Below, one piece after another: positions 21,812 through 29,033 of a stretch of 34,848 bases of DNA; the first letter of the stretch is position 1; each line of letters starts with the position of its first letter. This stretch comes from Candidatus Falkowiibacteriota bacterium (GTDB taxonomy: Bacteria > Patescibacteriota > Patescibacteriia > CAIXNZ01): NCBI GenBank assembly GCA_016927685.1, contig JAFGMD010000006.1:1-34848 (forward strand), read 5' to 3'. The translations under genes and the position numbers were made by a program. The notes beneath the pieces are model-generated. The model saw nothing but the letters and a program-made list of their open reading frames with translations. It had not been told where the DNA came from and searched no databases.

Positions 21812-22411
21812 ATGCCTAAAAAGCAAAATTTGGCTACGGTTAAGATTTTAGTCAGAGGATATTTTAAGTGGCTAAATGAGGAGCACAATCAATTCAAGGC
21901 CAGTTCAACCGTTACTTTGATTAAAGATGGGCCTGTTAATATTTTAGTTGATACTGGTAACTATGAAATTGAAAAAAAATTATTATCAGCCCTAAAAAAA
22001 GAAGGCTTGAAAACTTCTGATATTAATTATGTGATTATTACGCATCATCACGCTGATCATGTGGCTAATAAGCATCTTTTTAAAAATGCGATTTTCACTG
22101 ACTGGCTGACCAGCTATAAAAACAATAAATTTGTAGTGGATTTTGACATCGTTGCCAAGGGTAAAAATGTTATTTCGCCAAATGTTTATTTAATCCCTAC
22201 GCCAGGCCATTCTGATGATGCTTGCACTGTAATTGTTAATACAGCCAAAGGAATCGTGGCAATTGCCGGAGATTTATTCGTGTCTAAGCAGGTGGAAAAA
22301 AATATTTATGTAACTAATAAAAAAGAATATCAAAAAAGCGCTAAAAAGATTTTAGCGCTAGCTGATTATATTATCCCAGGACATGGTGATTTATTTAAAG
22401 TAAAAAAATAA
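21812..22411 (+). CDS. Metallo-beta-lactamase-fold hydrolase
   Basis: In 199 residues the MBL zinc motifs are clear: THHHADHVAN (HxHxDH) near residue 77, PTPGHSDDA (third His), IAGDLFV (bridging Asp) and IPGHGD (last His). The short form and the GHSDDACTVIV wording are like MBLAC1/glyoxalase II-type hydrolases rather than true beta-lactamases. It sits between pduL and ackA, 1 bp before ackA, so it is almost certainly co-expressed with the acetate pathway. A thioesterase or acyl-phosphate/ester cleaving role in the same metabolism would fit, but the substrate is unknown. Cytoplasmic (no signal peptide). Confidence 0.85.
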   Translation: MPKKQNLATVKILVRGYFKWLNEEHNQFKASSTVTLIKDGPVNILVDTGNYEIEKKLLSALKKEGLKTSDINYVIITHHHADHVANKHLFKNAIFTDWLTSYKNNKFVVDFDIVAKGKNVISPNVYLIPTPGHSDDACTVIVNTAKGIVAIAGDLFVSKQVEKNIYVTNKKEYQKSAKKILALADYIIPGHGDLFKVKK

Positions 22412-22412
22412 T

Positions 22413-23540
22413 ATGGAACAAAAATATATATTAGTAATTAATGCCGGTAGTGCTACGTTGAAATTTAAAATTTTTGATTTTGGAGACTTAAAATTGGTTA
22501 AGGAAGGAATAGTTGAACGCATTGGTTTAATGGGTTCGTTTATTGAATTTGACGGTAAAAAGGAATTTGCAGAAGTAGAAAAGCATGATGAAGCTTTTAA
22601 ATTAATACTTTCAAAAATTGGAAATTTTAGAGAAAAGATTGTTTTAGTGGGGCATCGGGTAGTTCATGGCGGGGGTAAATTAAATGAGCCAATTATTGTA
22701 AATAAAAGTGTGATAAAAACATTAAAAAAATTTAATAATTTGGCTCCTTTGCATAATCCGGTTAATTTAAAATGTATTTTGGCTAGCAATAAATATTTGC
22801 CAGGCATACCAGATGTGGCAGTTTTTGACACGGCTTTTTATAAAACACTGCCTGCTTATGCCTATATTTATGCCATTCCCTTAAAATTCTATAAAAAATA
22901 TAAGATAAGACGCTATGGTTTTCACGGCATTTCGCATCAGTACGTTGCTGAGCAATCAGCTTTAAAATTGAAAAAGCCCTTAAGCAAGTTGAATTTGATC
23001 ACTTGCCATTTGGGTTCTGGATGCAGTATCACGGCAATTAAAAATGGCGAGGCAATTGACACTTCGTTGGGCTTTACTCCATTAGAGGGTTTAGTAATGT
23101 CAACAAGAAGCGGCAGCATTGATCCGGCTATTCCACTTTATATGGTTAATAAATTGAAAATGAGCGGTGAGGAAGTTGATGCGCTTTTAAATAAAAGGTC
23201 TGGTTTATTTGGTCTTTCTGGCTCTATGGATATGCGTGAAATTTTGGTAAAAGCCGGTTTTAGTGTATCTGGATTTAAATATAAGGGCAGAATAACTGCC
23301 AAAGAAAAAGAAATAGCTAAGTTGACATTAGACATTTTTATCTATAATATTAAGAAATACATAGGTGCTTACAGTATGATTTTGGGAAAAGTTGATGCTT
23401 TAGTTTTTACCGCAGGGATAGGCGAACGCAGTGCCGTAATTCGCAGGTTAATTTTGAAAGATTTGCCTAAATTCAGGGTCGTAGTCGTACCAACTAATGA
23501 AGAATTTTTAATTGCTTCGTTAGCTAAGAAATTATTATAA
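22413..23540 (+). CDS. ackA: Acetate kinase
   Basis: AckA converts acetyl phosphate and ADP to acetate and ATP, giving substrate-level phosphorylation; with PduL it forms the last two steps of acetate fermentation. In 375 residues: VINAGSATLKFKIFD (phosphate loop; usual form N-x-GSSS-x-K), VGHRVVHGG, FDTAFYKTLP, RRYGFHGISHQYV, CHLGSGCSITAI, the TRSGSIDP block, SGSMDMREIL and FTAGIGERSAVIR (usual 'GIGENS'). Slightly shorter than the 400-residue bacterial norm, mainly at loops and C-terminus. Overlaps nothing but begins 1 bp after the MBL gene. Secure identification; the two motif variants are noted as oddities. Confidence 0.94.
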   Translation: MEQKYILVINAGSATLKFKIFDFGDLKLVKEGIVERIGLMGSFIEFDGKKEFAEVEKHDEAFKLILSKIGNFREKIVLVGHRVVHGGGKLNEPIIVNKSVIKTLKKFNNLAPLHNPVNLKCILASNKYLPGIPDVAVFDTAFYKTLPAYAYIYAIPLKFYKKYKIRRYGFHGISHQYVAEQSALKLKKPLSKLNLITCHLGSGCSITAIKNGEAIDTSLGFTPLEGLVMSTRSGSIDPAIPLYMVNKLKMSGEEVDALLNKRSGLFGLSGSMDMREILVKAGFSVSGFKYKGRITAKEKEIAKLTLDIFIYNIKKYIGAYSMILGKVDALVFTAGIGERSAVIRRLILKDLPKFRVVVVPTNEEFLIASLAKKLL

Positions 23541-23560
23541 TAAATAAAAGCAATATAGTT

Positions 23561-24409
23561 ATGAAAAAAAGATATTTGTTAGTATTTTTTCTTTGCCTGG
23601 CTATAGGCGTTTTTTTATTTGGTAATTTTGTTTTGGCTCAAGAGAATGGCGAACAATGTATTATTGGTAATAATGGCTGTACGCCACAAGGTTTGCAATT
23701 AGCAGCTATGTTAGAAAATCGGGGACTTAGTTTTTCTTTAGTAGTGATAGCTGGTTTATTGGATGGCATAAATCCTTGCGCTATTGGTATGCTAATTTTG
23801 CTCTTGGGATATTTAATGGTTTTTGCGCATCATCCAGAACGCATGGGTAAAATTGGCGCGCTGTATATTGCGACTATTTATGTAACTTATTTTTTAATTG
23901 GTTTGCTTTTTTCCCAGGTAGTTTATCAATTACTATCCCAAAGCTGGTATCAGGAAGTGAGTCATATCATTAAATACATAATTATCGGTCTGATCTGGGT
24001 AATTGCCCTAATTAATATTAAAGATTTTTTCTGGTATGGCAAGGGCATTACTTTAGGCGTGACAAAAGGCGAAGTGCCGATTTTAATGCGTTTGATTCAA
24101 AAGGTTGATATGCCTACAACGATTTTACTTGGCATGACTGTTACAATTTTCGAATTGCCATGTTCCTTGCCTTTGTATGTTGGCGCAATCGCGCTTTTAA
24201 CTCAAGCATTTCATTTTGCCAAAACTGCCTTTTATCTTTTGATATATAACGCCATGTTTGTATTGCCCCTGATAGTTGTCTATGCAGTTTTACTCAAAAC
24301 TAGACATATATTTGAGGCAAAGGAAATTCAGGAGCGAACTAATCGTTATATGAAATTATCAATGGGCATTGCTCAAATTTTAATCGGTATTATTTTACTT
24401 TTTCTATAA
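23561..24409 (+). CDS. CcdA/DsbD-like membrane thiol transporter
   Basis: The 282-residue protein has an N-terminal signal peptide ending near FVLAQE, a short external segment with Cys33 and Cys40, then about six membrane helices. The two intramembrane Cys typical of the CcdA/DsbD fold are present: DGINPCAIGM (Cys73) and FELPCSLP (Cys201), each followed by Pro-rich or small residues, in two related three-helix halves. Such proteins carry electrons from cytoplasmic thioredoxin to extracytoplasmic thiols. The external Cys pair could be its own first acceptor, since no thioredoxin-like partner is seen nearby. Cell-surface Cys-rich proteins in this window (12982, 17217, 34236) are possible clients. 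Weakly linked to ackA (20 bp) and murJ (17 bp). Confidence 0.75.
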   Translation: MKKRYLLVFFLCLAIGVFLFGNFVLAQENGEQCIIGNNGCTPQGLQLAAMLENRGLSFSLVVIAGLLDGINPCAIGMLILLLGYLMVFAHHPERMGKIGALYIATIYVTYFLIGLLFSQVVYQLLSQSWYQEVSHIIKYIIIGLIWVIALINIKDFFWYGKGITLGVTKGEVPILMRLIQKVDMPTTILLGMTVTIFELPCSLPLYVGAIALLTQAFHFAKTAFYLLIYNAMFVLPLIVVYAVLLKTRHIFEAKEIQERTNRYMKLSMGIAQILIGIILLFL

Positions 24410-24426
24410 TAATAAAATAGGGGAAT

Positions 24427-26085
24427 ATGTTTAACAAATTGTTAAACGGCGAATCAAAAACTATTACGAGCGCAGCAATTATAGTGGCGGCGGCATCATT
24501 AGCCAGCCGCTTTTTGGGTATTTTTAGGGATCGTATCTTGGCTGGAGAATTTGGCGCTGGAGATATTTTAGATACTTATTACGCGGCTTTCCGAATTCCG
24601 GACTTGGTTTTTAATTTATTGGTTTTAGGGGCATTATCAGCCGGTTTCATACCAATTTTTACCAAATATTTGCAAACCAAAGGCGAGCACAGCGCTTGGA
24701 AACTAGTTAGTGATGTTATAAATATTTTAGTTATAAGCTTATTGATTGTTTGCGGAATTTTATTTATTTTTGCTCCACAGATTATGCAATTTATAACTCC
24801 TGGTTTTAGTGCTGAAAAAATGACAACAACAGTATTATTGACCCGCATTATGTTTTTAAGTCCTTTGCTCTTGGGCATTAGCAGTGTTTTTGGCGGTATC
24901 TTGCAGTCATTTAAAAGGTTCGTGGTATATTCTTTTGCTCCCATATTTTATAATTTAGGTATTATTTTCGGTGCTTTGGTCTTTGTTAAATATTGGGGAA
25001 TAGTTGGTTTGGCTTATGGTGTAGTTTTAGGTGCATTTTTGCATATGATAGTGCAAATTCCTTCGTGCAAATTATTGGGCTTTAAATATTCCTTAAAATT
25101 AGATTTTAAAGAAACGGGCATTAAGGAATTATTAAAAATGATGATACCCAGAACTCTAACTTTGGGCATTAATCAGATAAATTTAGTTGTGGTGACAATT
25201 ATTGCTTCAACTCTGGCTTCCGGCTCTTTGGCCGTGTTTAATCTGGCCAATAATTTACAATCTTTTCCCATTGGCATTTTCGGAGTTTCTTTTGCCATTG
25301 CCGCTTTTCCAACTCTATCAGCTTTGGCGCTTAAAGAAGATAAAAAAGAATTTGTGCATAGCTTTTCCAATACCACACGCGAAATTTTATTCTTTTTAAT
25401 ACCGGCCTCGGCTTTATTATTAGTTTTACGCGCTCAAATCGTCCGTGTAATTTTAGGCAGCGGCGCTTTTACCTGGGAAGACACTCAATTGACTATGGAA
25501 GCCTTGGCCATGTTTTCTTTTGGGCTTTTTGCTCAGGCTATGATTCCGCTTTTAATCCGCGGTTTTTATGCCTTTGCTAATTCAGCCACACCTTTTGCTC
25601 TGGGTTTGATTTCAGTAGTTATCAATATCTTTTTAAGTATATTTCTAACAAAACCGTTCACCATTTATAATTACAATTTTGACTTTGGGGTTTCTGGCTT
25701 GGCTTTAGCATTTTCCATTTCCTCAATTTTAAATTTTGTATTGCTCTGGCTGGCTTTGCGCACTAAAACAGATGGCTTAGACGAAAAAAATATTATTTTA
25801 TCTGTATTAAAAATTTCTTTAGCCACTTTAGCTATGGCCATTACTACCCAATTCATGAAATTTGGTATTGAGCCGTTTTTTGGCACGCAAACATTCTTAG
25901 GTATTTTTTTACAGGGCTTTATAGCGGGCTTAGTGGGTATCGCTGTGTTTGTCGTAATAGCAATGCTTTTAAAATCGCCAGAAATGTTTACATTTGCCAG
26001 TGCATTGAGAAAAAGATTATTTAGAGAAAGAGAAAATTATCCGAAGGCCTCTATGGATGAGAATATTGAAGGTGGGAATCTATAA
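24427..26085 (+). CDS. murJ: Lipid II flippase MurJ
   Basis: MurJ is a MOP-superfamily flippase moving the lipid-linked peptidoglycan precursor to the outer face of the cell membrane. In 552 residues: SLASRFLGIFRDRILAGEFG and the typical DTYYAAFRIPDLVFNLL-x4-LSAGFIPIF opening of TM1-2, then 12-14 membrane segments, PRTLTLGINQINL in the middle and IRGFYAFANSATPF in TM10-11. Length is usual for MurJ plus a short soluble tail. A GGGGA sequence lies 3-8 nt before the ATG. Closed by a terminator at 26105. Its presence shows that the organism makes peptidoglycan. Confidence 0.93.
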   Translation: MFNKLLNGESKTITSAAIIVAAASLASRFLGIFRDRILAGEFGAGDILDTYYAAFRIPDLVFNLLVLGALSAGFIPIFTKYLQTKGEHSAWKLVSDVINILVISLLIVCGILFIFAPQIMQFITPGFSAEKMTTTVLLTRIMFLSPLLLGISSVFGGILQSFKRFVVYSFAPIFYNLGIIFGALVFVKYWGIVGLAYGVVLGAFLHMIVQIPSCKLLGFKYSLKLDFKETGIKELLKMMIPRTLTLGINQINLVVVTIIASTLASGSLAVFNLANNLQSFPIGIFGVSFAIAAFPTLSALALKEDKKEFVHSFSNTTREILFFLIPASALLLVLRAQIVRVILGSGAFTWEDTQLTMEALAMFSFGLFAQAMIPLLIRGFYAFANSATPFALGLISVVINIFLSIFLTKPFTIYNYNFDFGVSGLALAFSISSILNFVLLWLALRTKTDGLDEKNIILSVLKISLATLAMAITTQFMKFGIEPFFGTQTFLGIFLQGFIAGLVGIAVFVVIAMLLKSPEMFTFASALRKRLFRERENYPKASMDENIEGGNL

Positions 26086-26104
26086 ATATTTTTTAATATT
26101 TATT

Positions 26105-26126
26105 AGGGGCACTAACGCCCTTTTTA
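26105..26126 (+). terminator. Intrinsic terminator after murJ
   Basis: AGGGGC (26105-26110), 6-nt loop, GCCCTT (26117-26122) with one G-T pair, then T-tract. Confidence 0.75.
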
Positions 26127-26188
26127 TATTTGACTTTTTTATTTTTCTGTGGTAATTTTATTTATTAATAAGAATTCGCACTTTTAAA

Positions 26189-26217
26189 TAAGCCGACGGG
26201 CTTAAAACGTAAGGAGG
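26189..26217 (+). promoter_or_regulatory. Leader hairpin and strong Shine-Dalgarno
   Basis: TAAGCC (26189-26194), loop GACG, GGCTTA (26199-26204), then AAGGAGG (26211-26217) 7 nt before the ATG. The hairpin sits directly before the ribosome site, so it may tune initiation. Confidence 0.55.
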
Positions 26218-26224
26218 ACTGACC

Positions 26225-26890
26225 ATGACAAAAGAAAAAATGGTCGGTGATGTGCCGGGCAATGTGCTTGGTATGTTGGCGGATTTAGCTCACAAATTAC
26301 AACACAGGAAAATTACGCCGGAAGAATTAGGACTTTTTCTGCAAAGAAAAAATCCTTATGACCCCAGGCTAGTATGGAAGAGATTTTACCGAGAAGTTTT
26401 TGGAATGGTGGATGATTTTTCTGATATTATTTTGCCGCGAAAACAGAAGGGATTTGAACGGCTGATTATAGTTCGTGTGAATATGATGCCAGATCGTCTT
26501 TATAGCAAGTGCGTAGAGCGCTTTGCATCTTTTAAAACTATAGACGATCTCGCTGCCGTAAAGTCAACTCGTGAGACTGATAAGACATATGCTATTTGGG
26601 TGAGTGACAATGAAGAAGCAGATGAAGAGAATAGGGATCTCTCGGCAAATGAGTGCGAAGGGCATAATATTATCGGCATCACTTTGGAAGAGCGTCTTTT
26701 GTTGGAGCTTTTCTATTATTGGCAAACAGATAAACATCTTGACAATAACAATATAACCCTTTGCTCAGGCTCTCGTTATTCAGACGGTTCTGTGCCATTA
26801 GTGCGCTGTCTAGATGGCCAGGTGTGCATTGGTAGAAGTGACCCCGCTAATGCTTCTGATTTTATACGCACTCGTTCTGTAATTGTGTAA
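26225..26890 (+). CDS. CPR-type conserved hypothetical protein
   Basis: The 221-residue soluble protein belongs to a family I know from many CPR genomes, often in several copies per genome and without assigned function. Conserved parts here: TPEELGLFLQRKNPYDP near 36-52, WKRFYREVFG, DFSDIILPRKQKGFERLIIV, a YAIWVSDNEEADEENRDLSA block near residue 125-145, GITLEERLLLELFYYW, then TDKHLDNNNITLCSGSRYSDG and VPLVRCLDGQVCIG. The mixed alpha/beta pattern and many acidic residues suggest a globular enzyme-like fold, but no catalytic motif is recognised. Preceded by a hairpin and a near-perfect ribosome site, followed by a strong terminator: a one-gene unit. Confidence 0.75.
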   Translation: MTKEKMVGDVPGNVLGMLADLAHKLQHRKITPEELGLFLQRKNPYDPRLVWKRFYREVFGMVDDFSDIILPRKQKGFERLIIVRVNMMPDRLYSKCVERFASFKTIDDLAAVKSTRETDKTYAIWVSDNEEADEENRDLSANECEGHNIIGITLEERLLLELFYYWQTDKHLDNNNITLCSGSRYSDGSVPLVRCLDGQVCIGRSDPANASDFIRTRSVIV

Positions 26891-26909
26891 TATATTTTAA
26901 AAAAAATTT

Positions 26910-26949
26910 ACCCCGCGTCGTCTCATGAAGGCGCGGGGTTTTCTTTTTA
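26910..26949 (+). terminator. Intrinsic terminator
   Basis: ACCCCGCG (26910-26917) pairs with CGCGGGGT (26932-26939) around a 14-nt loop, followed by a T-rich tract. Confidence 0.85.
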
Positions 26950-26953
26950 ACAA

Positions 26954-26982
26954 TTGATTAATTCTTATTTTTTTGATAGAAT
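26954..26982 (+). promoter_or_regulatory. Promoter of lepA
   Basis: TTGATT (26954-26959), 17 nt, TAGAAT (26977-26982). The -10 ends 8 nt before the lepA ATG, so the mRNA would have almost no leader. This also shows that the TTG at 26973 is promoter, not start codon. Confidence 0.65.
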
Positions 26983-26990
26983 TTTTGTAT

Positions 26991-28856
26991 ATGAATCAAC
27001 AAAATATCAGAAATTTCTGCATTATTGCTCACATAGATCACGGTAAGTCCACGCTGGCTGACCGTTTTTTGGAATTGACTGGCACAGTGGAAAAAAGACA
27101 GATGAAAGAACAGATTTTAGATTCCATGGATCTGGAAAGAGAAAGGGGAATTACTATTAAATTGACGCCAGTGCAAATGGATTACAAAGATTATACTTTG
27201 AATTTAATTGATACGCCTGGCCATGTTGATTTTACTTATGAAGTTTCACGCTCGTTAGCTTGCGTAGAAGGTGCGATTCTTTTGGTTGATGCGACGCAAG
27301 GAATTCAGGCCCAGACCATTGCCAATTTATATTTGGCTATGGAACAGGATTTAGTTGTGATTCCGGTTATTAATAAAATTGATTTGCCGGCTGCGCAGGT
27401 GGAAAAAACCAAATTGGAAATTATTGATTTGCTTGGCTGTAAAGACGAAGATATTTTATTATGTTCTGCCAAGACAGGCGAGGGTGTACTGGAAATTTTA
27501 GATGAAGTTGTTAAAAAAGTTCCGGCACCGCTTGGCATTAAAGATAATCCCTTCCGTGCTTTAATTTTTGATTCTTTTTACGATGAGTTTAAAGGCGTGA
27601 TTGTTTATGTGCGCGTGATTGACGGGTCGCTAAAAAAAACTCAAAAAATATATATGATGGCTAGTCAGACCCAGGCAGATTGTTTAGACGTAGGCGTTTT
27701 GAAGCCAAAACTAGAACCACGAGAAAATTTAGAAGCAGGTACTATAGGTTATATTGTCAGTGGTTTAAAAGATGTTGAACTTTGTCGTGTAGGTGACACT
27801 ATAACTTTAAGTGAGCGTAACGTCGAACCATTACCTGGTTATAAAGAAGTTAGGCCCATGGTTTTTGCTGGTATTTTTTGCAAAGAAGGAAGTGAGTTTA
27901 ATAGATTAAGAGAAGCCATCGCCAAATTAAAACTTAATGACGCCGCTTTGTTTTTTGAGCCAGAACATTCCACGGCCTTGGGTTTTGGTTTTCGCTGCGG
28001 GTTTTTGGGCTTACTGCATTTAGAAATTTTTCAGGAAAGATTAAAAAGAGAATTTAATTTGGATTTAGTGGTTACAGTACCAAGCGTAGCTTATAAAGTT
28101 ACTTTGAGGTCTAAAGGGCTAAAAAAAGAATTAGAAGCCAAATTAAAATCACGTGATCGTTTGGCTTTAGAAAAGTTGGAAGAAAATCAGATTATCATTA
28201 AAAGTCCGCTGGATTTGCCAGACCAGAATTATCTGGAAAAAATTGAAGAACCAATGATTAAAGCCGATATTATTGCGCCAGAAGAGTTTTTGGGCGCAAT
28301 CATGCAGTTGGTAACGGAAAAAAGAGGGGAATATATTAATACGGAATATTTAGCGGCCAAATCAGAAGTTGAGCGCCGAATTATTTTACATTATAAAATG
28401 CCTTTAGCTTCAATTTTGACTGATTTTTATGATAAATTAAAAAGCGTCAGCTCTGGCTATGCATCTTTGAATTATGAATTTGTGGGTTATCAAGCCGCCG
28501 ATGTGATTCGACTGGATATTTTGGTTGCTGAAGAGCCAGTTGAAGCCTTGGCAATTTTGGTTTATCGCGATGAGGCATATAGAGTTGGTAAAAGAATAGT
28601 AGAAACACTTAAAGACTCTTTGCCCAAGCAATGGTTTGTAGTTAAATTGCAAGCCGCCATTGGCGGCAAAATAATTGCTGGCGAAAGATTAGCTGCCTTA
28701 AGAAAAGATGTGACTGCCAAGCTTTATGGCGGCGATGTGACTAGAAAGAATAAGTTATTAGAAAAGCAGAAAAAAGGTAAAAAGAAAATGGCTAAATTAG
28801 GCGCTGGCAAAGTTGATATTCCGACTGAGACATTTTTGAAAGTTCTTAAACGGTAG
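26991..28856 (+). CDS. lepA: Elongation factor 4 (LepA GTPase)
   Basis: LepA is a ribosome-associated translational GTPase proposed to back-translocate or assist ribosome biogenesis. From the ATG at 26991 (MNQQNIRNFCIIAHIDHG) it has 621 residues: P-loop AHIDHGKST (13-21), switch I ERERGITIK, DTPGHVDF (G3), NKIDLP (G4), SAKTGEG (G5), EF-Tu-like domain II, and the LepA-specific C-terminal domain with the basic end (KLYGGDVTRKNKLLEKQKKG). Length is slightly longer than E. coli LepA (599). Leaderless-type promoter. Secure. Confidence 0.96.
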   Translation: MNQQNIRNFCIIAHIDHGKSTLADRFLELTGTVEKRQMKEQILDSMDLERERGITIKLTPVQMDYKDYTLNLIDTPGHVDFTYEVSRSLACVEGAILLVDATQGIQAQTIANLYLAMEQDLVVIPVINKIDLPAAQVEKTKLEIIDLLGCKDEDILLCSAKTGEGVLEILDEVVKKVPAPLGIKDNPFRALIFDSFYDEFKGVIVYVRVIDGSLKKTQKIYMMASQTQADCLDVGVLKPKLEPRENLEAGTIGYIVSGLKDVELCRVGDTITLSERNVEPLPGYKEVRPMVFAGIFCKEGSEFNRLREAIAKLKLNDAALFFEPEHSTALGFGFRCGFLGLLHLEIFQERLKREFNLDLVVTVPSVAYKVTLRSKGLKKELEAKLKSRDRLALEKLEENQIIIKSPLDLPDQNYLEKIEEPMIKADIIAPEEFLGAIMQLVTEKRGEYINTEYLAAKSEVERRIILHYKMPLASILTDFYDKLKSVSSGYASLNYEFVGYQAADVIRLDILVAEEPVEALAILVYRDEAYRVGKRIVETLKDSLPKQWFVVKLQAAIGGKIIAGERLAALRKDVTAKLYGGDVTRKNKLLEKQKKGKKKMAKLGAGKVDIPTETFLKVLKR

Positions 28857-28864
28857 TTACTGAT

Positions 28865-28903
28865 TGTTATAAATTGTTATATAATGTTATATATTGTTAT
28901 AAT
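28865..28903. repeat. Four 10-bp phased TGTTAT repeats ending in a -10 element
   Basis: TGTTAT recurs at 28865, 28875, 28885 and 28895, exactly one helical turn apart. The last copy runs into TATAAT (28898-28903), which ends 6 nt before the ATG at 28910. It may be a promoter with phased AT-rich upstream sequence. Confidence 0.4.
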
Positions 28904-28909
28904 TAAAAT

Positions 28910-29017
28910 ATGAAATTCAAGATAAAAAAACATGGGTTTAGGCTTATTTGGATAATATTTGCATTATTCATGATTTTGTCTATGATTATTTGGACACTAG
29001 GACCATTATTTTATTAA
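28910..29017 (+). CDS. 35-residue single-pass membrane peptide
   Basis: A short ORF between lepA and recJ: basic start MKFKIKKHGFRL, one hydrophobic helix (about residues 12-32, LIWIIFALFMILSMIIWTL), and a short GPLFY tail. Basic residues on the N side suggest N-in, C-out topology. A TATAAT 6 nt before the ATG gives it the same leaderless promoter as cysS and dus. I recall similar tiny proteins in CPR genomes, possibly conserved next to recJ. Function unknown; it could also be chance, but promoter, composition and clean stop argue for a real gene. recJ follows 16 bp downstream. Confidence 0.55.
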   Translation: MKFKIKKHGFRLIWIIFALFMILSMIIWTLGPLFY

Positions 29018-29033
29018 TTATTTTTTTAAATAG

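Noticed and set aside
26973..26990. TTG start of lepA at 26973
   Set aside because: The TTG is inside the promoter -10 region; the ATG at 26991 gives the standard LepA N-terminus.
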